Shown here in pieces: positions 33,470-42,282 of a stretch of 58,318 bases of DNA. Location of the stretch: the NCBI GenBank assembly GCA_951800145.1, contig CATOJE010000015.1, forward strand, positions 1 through 58,318, written 5' to 3'. Source of the stretch: an uncultured Lachnospiraceae bacterium (GTDB lineage: Bacteria; Bacillota; Clostridia; Lachnospirales; Lachnospiraceae). The notes under the pieces are model-generated. The model was not told where the DNA came from, searched no databases, and saw only the letters and a program-made list of their open reading frames with translations. Positions within the stretch are counted from its first letter, which is position 1. The number at the start of each line of letters is the position of its first letter. Position numbers and translations under genes: made by a program.

Positions 33470-34855
33470 TTGAATATGGTTCAGAAGATGAGGCGATTGA
33501 GCGTACTGCTGTTTGCAGGCTTATGGATTTTATCTGCGCCCTTTGAGGTGCTGGCTGCCACGAAGCCGATTAATACGGTAAATGTAAAGGTTTCCTCGAA
33601 GCTGGAGGTGGGCAGCAGCCTGCCGGAGATTACCATCGGCAGCGGGAGCGCCGCAGACGGCCAGGTGGTGGTCAGCCCAAGCGGTTCTCATTACACAGTT
33701 ACGGAAGCAGAGTGGGTGGATAAGAATTCCAAGGAGGTAACTCCGGCGGATGAGCCCAGGATGCGGGTGGTGCTGGAGCCGGATGATGTGAGTGAATATT
33801 ATTTCCTTGCCAGCTACAAGGAGTCTAATGTTAAGGTCAGCGGCGGCACCTTTGTGTCTGCCAGACGGGAGGGGGATACCCTGGTGGTTACTCTCCGGGT
33901 GAAGCCGGCAAAGGGAAATTATGACGCGCCCAAGGACGCTTACTGGAATGAGCGGAATCTGGGCGAGGCCAGATGGGAGAAGCCGGAGAGCGATTCCGGC
34001 TATTACGAGCTGCAGCTGTACCGGGACGGCAAAAGTGTACATAAGGTGTCTAAGACCTCTTCCAACACCTATAATTTTTACCCCTATATGACCAAGGCCG
34101 GGGACTACAGCTTCCGGGTGCGGACCATTCCCGGGAATGACACCCAGAATAAATACGGCAAGCGCAGCGACTGGCTGGAGTCCGGGGAGCTGCAGATCAC
34201 AGACCGGTATGTCTCCGACGGAAAGGGCCAGCAGAATGCCAAGCCTTCTGTGGAAAAGGGGACAGAGGACACAGTAGGCTGGTTTAAGGAGGGAGGTATC
34301 TGGAGGTACCGCTATCCCGATGGCAGCTTATGCCAGAATGGCTGGAGCCAGATTAATGATCTGTGGTATTATTTTGATGGCAATGGGACTATGGTTACCG
34401 GATGGCAGCTGGTGGGGAATGAATACTACTACCTCCATAACAATGGCCAGATGGCCCTGGGCTGGAATAAGATTAATAATCAATGGTATTTCTTCCGCAC
34501 AGAGGAGGAGTATCCACACCCTACAGGGAGCATGGTGTCCTCGGGCTGGAGGATCATCGGGCCGTATTACTACTATTTTAATACAGACGGCAGTCTGTTC
34601 ACTGGCTGGCTGCAGCTGAATGGGAAGCTGTATTATCTGAATACGCTGGACAACAGCCTTACAGGGGCTATGTTTACCGGCTGGATCCGCAGGGATGATA
34701 AGACGTATTTTGCAGATTCCAATGGGGAGATTATGCAGGGCTGGTGCAAGATCGATGATCTGTGGTATTATTTCTACCCGGGTTCCGGGGAGATGGCCCA
34801 TGATACTCAGATCGAGGGCCTGGTGATCGGATCCGACGGCGTGTGGCGTGAGTAA
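33470..34855 (+). CDS. Secreted wall-binding repeat protein, paralogue 1
   Basis: 461-aa exported protein. Signal peptide about residues 1-29 (ending EVLAAT). The N-terminal part (about 30-270) contains a fibronectin-like beta domain (YYELQLYRDGKSVHKV... RVRTIPGND). The C-terminal part (about 275-455) has repeats of the choline-binding/cell-wall-binding type: WYYFDGNGTMVTGW, YYYLHNNGQMALGW and so on, about seven. Such repeats bind teichoic acid choline or polysaccharides. Its place 33 bp after the FlhB-C gene suggests co-expression with late flagellar genes. Confidence 0.9.
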   Translation: MNMVQKMRRLSVLLFAGLWILSAPFEVLAATKPINTVNVKVSSKLEVGSSLPEITIGSGSAADGQVVVSPSGSHYTVTEAEWVDKNSKEVTPADEPRMRVVLEPDDVSEYYFLASYKESNVKVSGGTFVSARREGDTLVVTLRVKPAKGNYDAPKDAYWNERNLGEARWEKPESDSGYYELQLYRDGKSVHKVSKTSSNTYNFYPYMTKAGDYSFRVRTIPGNDTQNKYGKRSDWLESGELQITDRYVSDGKGQQNAKPSVEKGTEDTVGWFKEGGIWRYRYPDGSLCQNGWSQINDLWYYFDGNGTMVTGWQLVGNEYYYLHNNGQMALGWNKINNQWYFFRTEEEYPHPTGSMVSSGWRIIGPYYYYFNTDGSLFTGWLQLNGKLYYLNTLDNSLTGAMFTGWIRRDDKTYFADSNGEIMQGWCKIDDLWYYFYPGSGEMAHDTQIEGLVIGSDGVWRE

Positions 34856-34872
34856 AGCGTACCGCCTTACGA

Positions 34873-34925
34873 TTCACGGATGGTATTTTCGAGGTGTTTG
34901 CACCACAGGGCCGTGAACCGTAACC
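34873..34925 (+). repeat. Inverted repeat with GTGAAC..GTAAC motif
   Basis: ttcacgg (34873-34879) pairs with ccgtgaa (34911-34917). The right side reads ggccgtgaaccgtaacc (34909-34925), a motif also seen at 40465, 47209 and 53077 before other genes. Confidence 0.45.
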
Positions 34926-34964
34926 GCAAAGCGGCAGAGTCTCAGACAGCAGGAGGAGAAAAGG

Positions 34965-36191
34965 ATGAAGTATATAGATTGGAAGCAGGTGAGGCGGCAG
35001 GCAGCTGCCGGCTGTGCCTGGGTGATGGCAGTGATGCTTCTTTTCACTGGCTGGGAGCTTAAGGCCTACGGGGCTAATGATTCCAGCGTGATCGAGAGCC
35101 TGACTGTGAATGTAAAGACTACCTATGGAGAGCCGGAGGAGATCCCTCAGCCGGAGATTACAGTGAGCGGCACCGGCTGCTCTCTGGGAGATATTCAGTA
35201 TCAGACAGATTATGACCGGTGGAAGCCGGGGAAAAAGGTGCGGATCGAGCTGACGGTTCATGCAGAAGATGGAAAGGTGTTTCCTGTTTCCCTGACCAGG
35301 TCCCAGTGTAAGGTCACAGGGGCAGATTTTGTGTCCGCCAGGGCTCTGGACGACGGCAGCCTGCAGGTGAAGGTGAATTATAAGCCGGTTACGGTGCTGG
35401 GAGATACCACCAAGGCAGGGTGGAGCTCGAAAAACAGCGGCCGGGCGGTGTGGAAGAGCGTGGAGTATGCCACCGGATATTCCCTGGTGCTTTACGGGGA
35501 TGACAAGGTGGTGAAGCGCCTGACATTGGATACCAATTCCGTGGACCTGACGGATTTTATGAAGGATGATGAAAAGACCTATACTTATGAGGTAAAGGCC
35601 ATTCCCAGGACCTCGGAGGAGAAGAAGTATTTAAAGGAAGGGAATTTCGTGGCCTCCACCGAGTCTGAGCTGGACTGGAGCGAGGTGGATAATGTAGGGA
35701 CCAATGACGGCGGTTCGGTGAAGGGGAATACCTATGTCCGGCCGGACGGCAGGAAGGAAACTAATACCTGGAAGAAGATTTCCGGCTTCTGGTACTATTT
35801 TGACCAGAATGGGAATATGGCTAAGGGCTGGCAGGCTGTGGACGGCTTCTGGTATTATATGGATGCTGCTGGCAGGATGCAGACCGGCTGGGTAAATCCG
35901 GACGGAAACTGGTACTATCTGCTGGAAAGCGGCGGCATGGCGGTAGGCTGGCTGCAGCCGGAGCCTGGGATATGGTATTATCTGGACGGATCCGGCAGGA
36001 TGTGCCGGGGCTGGAATTTTATCAATGGCAAGTGGTATTACCTGAATCCGGACAGCGGCAGGATGCACACAGGCTGGCTTTTGGAGAATGGCCAGTGGCG
36101 CTATCTCTTCAGTGACGGCAGCATGGCAGTGAACGGCGTCATTGACGGCTGGAGGATCGGCCCGGACGGGATCGCCGTGCCGGAAGCTTAA
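34965..36191 (+). CDS. Secreted wall-binding repeat protein, paralogue 2
   Basis: 408-aa relative of the previous protein with the same plan: signal peptide (ending LKAYG-AND), N-terminal beta domain with ARALDDGSLQVKVNYKPV and a fibronectin-like unit (YSLVLYGDDKVVKRL... YEVKAIPRTS), then about six wall-binding repeats (FWYYFDQNGNMAKGW, FWYYMDAAGRMQTGW). The two N-termini are diverged, so the duplication is not recent. A strong site gcaggaggag precedes the start. Target and role unknown; a wall-anchored sleeve for the flagellum or an adhesin are possibilities. Confidence 0.9.
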   Translation: MKYIDWKQVRRQAAAGCAWVMAVMLLFTGWELKAYGANDSSVIESLTVNVKTTYGEPEEIPQPEITVSGTGCSLGDIQYQTDYDRWKPGKKVRIELTVHAEDGKVFPVSLTRSQCKVTGADFVSARALDDGSLQVKVNYKPVTVLGDTTKAGWSSKNSGRAVWKSVEYATGYSLVLYGDDKVVKRLTLDTNSVDLTDFMKDDEKTYTYEVKAIPRTSEEKKYLKEGNFVASTESELDWSEVDNVGTNDGGSVKGNTYVRPDGRKETNTWKKISGFWYYFDQNGNMAKGWQAVDGFWYYMDAAGRMQTGWVNPDGNWYYLLESGGMAVGWLQPEPGIWYYLDGSGRMCRGWNFINGKWYYLNPDSGRMHTGWLLENGQWRYLFSDGSMAVNGVIDGWRIGPDGIAVPEA

Positions 36192-36198
36192 AGTAAAC

Positions 36199-36239
36199 TT
36201 GAATGCCGCCTATCCGGCGGCGGATTTTTAAAGTAAACG
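36199..36239 (+). repeat. Dispersed intergenic palindrome, copy B (terminator-like)
   Basis: cttgaatgccgcctatc then ggcggcgg and tttttaaagtaaac. Stem gccgcc/ggcggc plus T5 could end the wall-protein transcript. aaagtaaa flanks it on both sides. Related to copies at 14713-14757 and 50463-50506. Confidence 0.7.
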
Positions 36240-36266
36240 ATAAGACAGGAAAAGGAGCAGATACAT

Positions 36267-37145
36267 ATGGGACTTGTAACATCCGTATCCGGTTTGGATG
36301 GTTTAAACCTTCAGAAAGGAGGTGCTTCCCGGACAGAACAGAGAGAAGACGTTACCTTCAAGTCTGTGTTTCAGAGCAAGATCAGCAGCGGCTCTGAGAG
36401 CATGGATGCTATCTTTGAGGAGGCGGCGGCGAAATATAATATACCTGTGAATTTGATCAAGGCAGTGGCAAAGGCGGAATCAAGCTTTAACCCTAATGCA
36501 GTTTCCCACGCAGGGGCCATCGGCGTGATGCAGCTGATGCCTGCCACGGCCCGTTCCCTGGGGGTGAGCAATCCCTACGACGCCAGACAGAATATTATGG
36601 GCGGAGCCAAGTATTTAAAGGAAAACTTAGACCGGTTTAACGGGAATGTAAGCCTGGCCCTGGCAGCCTATAATGCCGGCCCCAACAGTGTCCAGAAGTA
36701 TGGAGGGATCCCTCCTTATAAGGAGACACAGAATTATGTGAAGACCGTTACCTCCTATATGAACGGCGGGACGATTTACTCAGGGAAAATGGTGAATACG
36801 GATTCCTCTTATGGACAGTCCTACAGCCAGCTGGCCGGACTCTATGGCTATGGCAGCCTTTACGGAGGCTCCAGCCAGGTGGGAAGCCTTCTGGGCACCT
36901 CTTCCAGTCAGTCCTCAGGCATGTCCGGTCAGCTGTCCAGCCTGTATGGCTATGGAAGTCTCTACGGAAATCAGCTGGGTTATGGAGGCGGTGATGTGAT
37001 GGGGATGCTCCTTAGCTCTGCATCTGCAGGAGAGGACGGAGACACGGTAACCATGAGCAAGGAGAGCTATGCCAGTCTGATTCAGATGCTGCGTCTCCAG
37101 ATGATGATGAATGCCAGCCGCGAGGTAGGGACCATTAACATATAA
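36267..37145 (+). CDS. Lytic transglycosylase (SLT domain)
   Basis: Peptidoglycan-cleaving enzyme. The catalytic domain (about residues 48-170) holds the acid/base motif [30 protein letters not shown] and the later [12 protein letters not shown]. No classic signal peptide is seen; the N-terminus ([18 protein letters not shown]) resembles flagellar export substrates, so secretion through the flagellar system is possible. The C-terminal 120 residues are Gly/Ser/Tyr-rich with YGYGSLYG repeats. In the flagellar island it may open the wall for the rod. Confidence 0.88.
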   Translation: MGLVTSVSGLDGLNLQKGGASRTEQREDVTFKSVFQSKISSGSESMDAIFEEAAAKYNIPVNLIKAVAKAESSFNPNAVSHAGAIGVMQLMPATARSLGVSNPYDARQNIMGGAKYLKENLDRFNGNVSLALAAYNAGPNSVQKYGGIPPYKETQNYVKTVTSYMNGGTIYSGKMVNTDSSYGQSYSQLAGLYGYGSLYGGSSQVGSLLGTSSSQSSGMSGQLSSLYGYGSLYGNQLGYGGGDVMGMLLSSASAGEDGDTVTMSKESYASLIQMLRLQMMMNASREVGTINI

Positions 37146-37194
37146 TCAGAATCAGGATCACGCAAAAAGTTAGTTCGGAGGGGGATAGGCAGAC

Positions 37195-37824
37195 ATGGTA
37201 TTAAAGGATTGTGAAAACTGTCTGGTGTATGGAACAGATAACCGTCCGCTGGCGAAGGCCAGGGTGGAGCTGTACGGCGAGGAAGGAATCCGCTTGTTTT
37301 TCCGCTACAGCAAGCTGCGCAGCATCCGGGTGAAGACCTATACGGATTTTTACGATGGCCAGCAGGGGGTGGTCCGGTGCCAGTGTGAGCTAGTGATTCA
37401 GAAGAACCACGAGTCCACCAGGCTTCAGGAGCCCTGGATGGCGGAGTGTGCCATTCTTAAGGTACAGGATACCTTTCAGCGCCAGAAGGATCTGCGGGTG
37501 AAGGTGAATATTTCCACAGAATTTACCTCAGAGAGCCGGAAGTATTTTTCAGGGAAAATCGAGAATATCAGCGCGGGAGGCTTATTTTTAGTGACCTCCC
37601 AGGTGCTGGAAAAGGGGGAGCATTTTATCTTCCGCAACCAGTTTTCCCAGGAATCCTTCCAGATAGAGGCAAAGGTTCTCCGGGTAGGGGGACTGGTAAA
37701 GGGTGAGTTCAGCTATGGCTGTCAGTTCGTGGGCCTGTCCATGGATGCGGAAGCAGCTATCCGGAAGTTTGTCTACACCAAGCAGAAGGAAAAGCAGAAT
37801 ATGCAAAGGAACCGAGGGCTGTGA
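37195..37824 (+). CDS. PilZ-domain protein
   Basis: 209-aa cytoplasmic protein with an N-terminal YcgR-like beta domain (about 1-95) and a C-terminal PilZ domain (about 97-200). The NxSxxG motif is intact (NISAGG), but the conserved RRxxxR reads RQKDLR, so the first Arg of RxxxR is Gln; cyclic-di-GMP affinity may be lower or altered. YcgR-type proteins brake the motor. It is followed, with a GTGA overlap, by a glycosyltransferase gene. Confidence 0.85.
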   Translation: MVLKDCENCLVYGTDNRPLAKARVELYGEEGIRLFFRYSKLRSIRVKTYTDFYDGQQGVVRCQCELVIQKNHESTRLQEPWMAECAILKVQDTFQRQKDLRVKVNISTEFTSESRKYFSGKIENISAGGLFLVTSQVLEKGEHFIFRNQFSQESFQIEAKVLRVGGLVKGEFSYGCQFVGLSMDAEAAIRKFVYTKQKEKQNMQRNRGL

Positions 37825-38912
37825 AAATAAACCTGGTAATGATTGTAAGGAATGAGGAGCGGTGCCTGAAGCGGTGCCTTGAGGCGGCAAAGCCTTTGGT
37901 GGATCAGATGATCCTGGTGGACACTGGCTCTGAGGACAGGACAAAGGAGATCGCAGAGGAGATGGGGGCATTGGTTTGGGAGTTTTCCTGGGTCAATGAC
38001 TTTTCGGCTGCCCGGAATTATGCCTTAAGCTTATCAGACGGGGACTGGAACCTGATTCTGGACGGGGATGAATATGTGCGGGAGGGAGACCGGAGAACCT
38101 TAGAGCAGGCCTTAAGCAGCCGGAAGGGGATGTGGATCGGAGGCATTACCCGGTATGACCCCTATTATGACGGAGAGGGAACCAGTGTAGGAACCTCCGT
38201 CCTCCCACGGCTTCTCCCCAGGGGGGTTCGCTATCAGGGGAGGATTCACGAGCAGCCGGAGGGGGATTATCCCTGCTACCCAGTAGGGCTGTCTGCGGAT
38301 CATGATGGTTATCTGGTGGCAGATAAGGGGGAGCGGAATCTGGCTTACCTCAGGCAGGCTGTAAAGGAACACCCGGAGGATGGCTATTATCAATTCCAGA
38401 TGGCCTCCACCCTGCGGAATTTAAAGCAGCTGGAGGAGAGCCTGGCTTACTTTCGAAGGTTTTACCGCATATCCAGAAGGAGGGACAGCTACCGCGCCGG
38501 GGGCGTGGTGCTGTATTTGTATACGCTGTTGGATCTGGGAACCCCGGGATGTCTGGATGAGGCCGGAGGGATCGTGGATCAGGAGGAGCGGTATCTGGGG
38601 AACTGGTCCGATTTCTGCTTTGTCTGCGGTTTATTTTATATGAAGCGGGTTTTGTCCGATGTAAAGAAGTATTATCACCTGCTTCCCAGGATCGAGAGCA
38701 GCTACCAGAAGTGCTTAAGGCTGGGCGAGCGCCCGGAGCTGGGAGGCGTGGTGGGAACCGGATCCTTTAAGGCATCCTATAACCTGGGGGCCTGGTATGA
38801 GGTCTCCGGCCAGAATGGGCTGGCGGTAAAGTACTATACTGTGGCGGCGCAGGAGGGCTATGAGCCGGCGAAGGCACGGTTAAGGGAGCTTGGAAGCCCC
38901 GCAGGGGAATAA
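37821..38912 (+). CDS. Family 2 glycosyltransferase with TPR-like tail (first of two)
   Basis: 363-aa cytoplasmic enzyme. The GT-A domain (about residues 1-110) starts INLVMIVRNEERCLKRCLE, has LVDTGSEDRTKEIAEEMGA and the metal-binding DGDEY. Later YQGRIHEQP and helical TPR-like repeats follow. Starts with GTG overlapping the PilZ stop (GTGA). The adjacent paralogue and the flagellar setting suggest glycosylation of flagellin or another surface protein; no substrate is proven. Confidence 0.88.
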   Translation: MKINLVMIVRNEERCLKRCLEAAKPLVDQMILVDTGSEDRTKEIAEEMGALVWEFSWVNDFSAARNYALSLSDGDWNLILDGDEYVREGDRRTLEQALSSRKGMWIGGITRYDPYYDGEGTSVGTSVLPRLLPRGVRYQGRIHEQPEGDYPCYPVGLSADHDGYLVADKGERNLAYLRQAVKEHPEDGYYQFQMASTLRNLKQLEESLAYFRRFYRISRRRDSYRAGGVVLYLYTLLDLGTPGCLDEAGGIVDQEERYLGNWSDFCFVCGLFYMKRVLSDVKKYYHLLPRIESSYQKCLRLGERPELGGVVGTGSFKASYNLGAWYEVSGQNGLAVKYYTVAAQEGYEPAKARLRELGSPAGE

Positions 38913-38937
38913 GCTTGGAAAGAGAGTGAGCAGACAG

Positions 38938-40332
38938 ATGGAGAATCCCATCAGACTTTCTCAATGTATGATTGTAAAGAATGAGGAAAAAAATATCGAG
39001 CGGGCTTTAACCTGGGGCCGGGAGCTTATGTGGGAGCAGATCGTGGTGGATACCGGGAGCACAGACCGGACTGTGGAGATCGCTCAGGCGCTGGGGGCAA
39101 GGGTGTATCATTTCTCATGGATTGACGACTTTGCTGCTGCGAAAAATTATGCCATAGACCAGGCCCAGGGGGACTGGATCGCCTTTTTGGATGCAGATGA
39201 GTACCTTCCGGCAGAGGATGCAGGGAAGCTGCCTGGATTTCTTAAAAGACTTTCCAGGGAGGGATATCACGCCCTGGTTGCCAGCTGGATTCAGGTGGAG
39301 GGAAATGAGACCCTTGATACAGAGGGAGAGGGCGGACTGGGATGGCGGGAAAGTGTGAAGGCAGATGGAAGCCGGGGCTTTTCCTTAGCCGGGACTCAGA
39401 TTCGCTTTTTTTGCCGGAGGAGGGAGCTCAGGTATCGGGGAAGGATCCATGAGAAGCTCCATCTTGAAAAGGGGGCGCTGCGGCTCTTCGACGGCAGCCG
39501 GGAGTTCTCCATCTTTCATACCGGATACACGGATTCGGAGATGGATGAGAAGAAAAAGGTGGAGCGGAATATAGCCCTGATCAAGAAGGAGCTGGAATAC
39601 CGCCCGGATGACTATCAGATGATGACGTATCTGGGGGATTCCTATTTTCAGCAGAAAAGGCTGGAGGAATCCGCCTGCTGGTACGAGCAGGCCGTGGCCC
39701 ATCTGCCGAGGTATCTGGATGAACAGAATATTCAGGGGGCAATGATTTTTAAGCATCTTTTGGTGATCTATATGGACGCGACCTTTCAGGCTCAGAAGCC
39801 TTCCGCCCTTACCCAGGCCAGGACAGCCTATGAGAAGGCCATCCGGCGCTTTCCAAAGGATGGAGATTTTGATTATCTTATGGGACGGGGCTATGGAGAT
39901 CTTGGACAGTTTGAGGAAGGAGCCCTTCATCTTTACCGGGGCATCCAGCTGCTGGATCGGTATGACAGCAAGGGCGGATCTGTGCTTCTGGCCAGGAACC
40001 TATTAGAGGCCTGGGAATGGTTAGCCCGGTGCTACTATGAGACCGGGAAGCTGGAGCAGTGCGCGAATACTGCCATCACCATCCTGCGGGCCGATCCCTG
40101 GCGGGAGGAAACGCTGAGGATCCTTTTAATGGCCTTTAAGCGGGATGAGGAGCTGGCGAGGGAGAGGGAGAGAGCCGGGATAGAGGGAAAGCAGGCCGCA
40201 TCCCCGGCCCAGGTAATGGCCTTTTTACAGAACTTTTATAATTTCTCTGAGGAAGCGGTAGGGCCGATGGTGAGAAGAGCGGCAGAGGTGGCGGAGTATG
40301 CTGATCTGGAGGCGCTGCTGGGCACAGCCTGA
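38938..40332 (+). CDS. Family 2 glycosyltransferase with TPR-like tail (second of two)
   Basis: 464-aa paralogue of the preceding enzyme. LSQCMIVKNEEKNIERAL, VDTGSTDRTVEIAQALGA, DADEY and YRGRIHEKLH mark the catalytic domain; the C-terminal 250 residues are TPR-like (YLGDSYFQQKRLEESACWYEQA, GYGDLGQFEEGALHLYRG). I start at ATG 38938, which begins the conserved domain; GTG 38926 or an ATG at 38890 inside the previous gene are alternatives. Last gene of the island. Confidence 0.86.
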   Translation: MENPIRLSQCMIVKNEEKNIERALTWGRELMWEQIVVDTGSTDRTVEIAQALGARVYHFSWIDDFAAAKNYAIDQAQGDWIAFLDADEYLPAEDAGKLPGFLKRLSREGYHALVASWIQVEGNETLDTEGEGGLGWRESVKADGSRGFSLAGTQIRFFCRRRELRYRGRIHEKLHLEKGALRLFDGSREFSIFHTGYTDSEMDEKKKVERNIALIKKELEYRPDDYQMMTYLGDSYFQQKRLEESACWYEQAVAHLPRYLDEQNIQGAMIFKHLLVIYMDATFQAQKPSALTQARTAYEKAIRRFPKDGDFDYLMGRGYGDLGQFEEGALHLYRGIQLLDRYDSKGGSVLLARNLLEAWEWLARCYYETGKLEQCANTAITILRADPWREETLRILLMAFKRDEELARERERAGIEGKQAASPAQVMAFLQNFYNFSEEAVGPMVRRAAEVAEYADLEALLGTA

Positions 40333-40519
40333 CAGGGGTCGAAACGTGCAGGTAGCGTCCCGCGAGCGTTTCCTGTGAGTGAAATTCACAGGAAACCCGA
40401 GGGCGGCGGCGCCAAAATGGACAGAATGGCCATTTTGTGTGCATTCTGTTGCTGTGAACGGCAAGGCCGTGAACAGTAACTCGAACCTGAGGGTTTCTGA
40501 TAGCAGAATCAAACAGGAA

Positions 40520-40548
40520 TTGACAAATCAGGAAAATATGGTTATGAT
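40520..40548 (+). promoter_or_regulatory. Vegetative promoter of the MATE gene
   Basis: TTGACA (40520-40525), 17-bp spacer, TATGAT (40543-40548). A near-consensus site giving an unusually long leader of about 190 nt. Confidence 0.8.
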
Positions 40549-40660
40549 AAAAAGAGAGGGACGCAGGTAGTTTGGCGCCCCTCCTAAATTTTGGATTAAT
40601 TTCCGGCAGACTTTTAGCGGAAATTTAACAACCTGCCAATGAATGGCCTTGCAGGAAGAA

Positions 40661-40712
40661 TTTGACAAAGGTATTTGACAAGGACATTTGGCAAAGGCAT
40701 TTGGCAAAGACA
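40661..40712 (+). repeat. 13-bp tandem repeat in the MATE leader
   Basis: Four contiguous units of exactly 13 bp: tttgacaaaggta and three variants ending tttggcaaagaca. They lie between the promoter and the ribosome binding site. Confidence 0.88.
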
Positions 40713-40743
40713 GAATAAGAGACGAATGACAGGAGGAAAACAC

Positions 40744-42102
40744 ATGACAGATAATAAGTTCTTATTTGAGGAAGCGCCAGTATCACGAGCGGTGGCAACC
40801 ATGGCAATCCCTACCATTATTTCCATGCTGGTGGTGGTGATTTACAACATGGCGGACACTTTTTTTATTGGACAGACCAATGACGCCATGCAGGTGGCGG
40901 CAGTATCCTTAGCCACACCGGTGTTTATGGTTTTTATGGCTCTGGGAAATCTTTTTGGAATCGGAGGAAGCTCTGCTATCTCCAGAGCCCTGGGAGAGAA
41001 ACGGTTTGACCGGGCCAGAACCCTGGCTTCTTTTTGCTGCTACGGATCTCTGGGGCTGGGGATTATAATGGCGGCAGGCTTTCTTCTGGGGATGGATGGG
41101 ATCCTGAAGATGATTGGGGCCAGCGAGAATACCTACGGATACGCAAAGGAGTATTTGACCTATATTTCCTTCGGCGGCCCCTTTATCATGTTTGGAACAG
41201 CCTTTGGAAATATTCTCCGTGGCGAGGGAGCTGCTAGGGAATCCATGATTGGAAACCTGATTGGAACTGTGGTGAATATTGTGCTGGATCCCATTATGAT
41301 CCTGGCCTTTGGCTGGGGTGTGATGGGGGCGGCAGTGGCCACGGTAATCGGAAATGTGGCGGCCAGCCTCTTTTATCTTCTTTATTTTCTGCGGAAAAAG
41401 TCCAGCCTCTCCATCCGCATCCAGGATTTCCGGATGGGGGAGGGAGTGGCGGCCAGCGTGATGGCCATCGGGATTCCCGCCTCTCTCAACAACATTTTAA
41501 TGAGCTGCGCGAATATTGTGCTGAATAATGTGCTGGCTCAGTATGGCGATACGCCGGTAGCGGCTATGGGTGTGGCCATGAAGGCAAATATGCTGGTGGT
41601 GCTTCTGCAGATCGGCCTCTGTGCCGGGATTCAGCCGCTGATCGGATACAATTACGGCGCCCGCAACAGCAAGCGGCTGAAGAAGGTATTTTGGTTCACC
41701 GGCCTTTGTGCGGTGGTGATGGGAACCTCCCTTACGGTTTTGATGGTCATTGCCAGGGAGGCGGTGATTCGTGCATTTATTAATGACGCTCAGGTCATTC
41801 AGTATGGGATCCAGATGGTGATTGCCCTGCAGATTGCAGGTCCGGTTCTGGGAATTCTGTTCCTGTGCATCAACACCATCCAGGGTATGGGAAAGGCGCT
41901 GCCCTCCCTGGTGCTGACCATCTGCCGCCAGGGGCTGGTGTTTATCCCCATGGTATTCCTTCTGAATCGGCTGTTCGGCCTGGATGGGGTGGTGTACGCC
42001 CAGGCGGTGGCTGATTTTATTTCGATTCTCATGGCGGCGGCTATTTGTCTGATAATTATCCGGCGGCTGGAGCGGCAGGACCGGGAGGGAGTGCAGGTAT
42101 AA
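40744..42102 (+). CDS. MATE-family efflux transporter
   Basis: Twelve-helix cation-coupled multidrug/toxin exporter, 452 aa. The MATE start region reads SRAVATMAIPTIISMLVVVIYNMADTFFIG; the duplicated halves are visible (GNLFGIGGSSAISRALGE, then QIGLCAGIQPLIGYNYGARN). ATG 40744 follows AGGAGG by 8 nt; an in-frame ATG at 40675 lies inside the tandem repeat and is rejected. Substrate unknown. Confidence 0.92.
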   Translation: MTDNKFLFEEAPVSRAVATMAIPTIISMLVVVIYNMADTFFIGQTNDAMQVAAVSLATPVFMVFMALGNLFGIGGSSAISRALGEKRFDRARTLASFCCYGSLGLGIIMAAGFLLGMDGILKMIGASENTYGYAKEYLTYISFGGPFIMFGTAFGNILRGEGAARESMIGNLIGTVVNIVLDPIMILAFGWGVMGAAVATVIGNVAASLFYLLYFLRKKSSLSIRIQDFRMGEGVAASVMAIGIPASLNNILMSCANIVLNNVLAQYGDTPVAAMGVAMKANMLVVLLQIGLCAGIQPLIGYNYGARNSKRLKKVFWFTGLCAVVMGTSLTVLMVIAREAVIRAFINDAQVIQYGIQMVIALQIAGPVLGILFLCINTIQGMGKALPSLVLTICRQGLVFIPMVFLLNRLFGLDGVVYAQAVADFISILMAAAICLIIIRRLERQDREGVQV

Positions 42103-42143
42103 AAACGGACTGGTACATCGTCCAGCAACCATGGAAGCGGAGC

Positions 42144-42216
42144 GCAGCCCCAAGTGCGCCGTCAGACCTTCGGGCGTGGGGTGCGTCCCGTCCATTGCCG
42201 GCGCAGGAGGGGCTGC
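42144..42216 (+). promoter_or_regulatory. Hairpin leader covering a ribosome binding site
   Basis: gcagcccc (42144-42151) pairs with ggggctgc (42209-42216), and tgcgcc (42155-42160) with ggcgca (42200-42205), leaving a 3x3 internal loop. The site AGGAGG (42205-42210) lies in the right arm, directly before ATG 42217. Smaller stems are possible inside. This could be a translation-controlling RNA element for the mobA-mobB gene. Confidence 0.5.
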
Positions 42217-42282
42217 ATGATGGTTTATTTGGAAAACGATTCAGAATGTGGGAAGCAGGGTGATTTGTGGCAGGAGGTGCAT

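Larger units (their letters stand above)
40333..40743 (+). other. Long structured intergenic region before the MATE gene
   Basis: 411 bp with no gene. It holds a perfect 11-bp hairpin (gtttcctgtga 40368-40378 with 40386-40396). It also holds two mutually exclusive stems: caaaatgg 40413-40420 with ccattttg 40430-40437, or cagaatg 40422-40428 with cattctg 40442-40448. Next come the ggccgtgaacagtaac motif (40465-40480), a promoter (40520-40548) and a 13-bp tandem repeat (40661-40712). The last 185 bp form the leader of the MATE mRNA. Confidence 0.65.
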
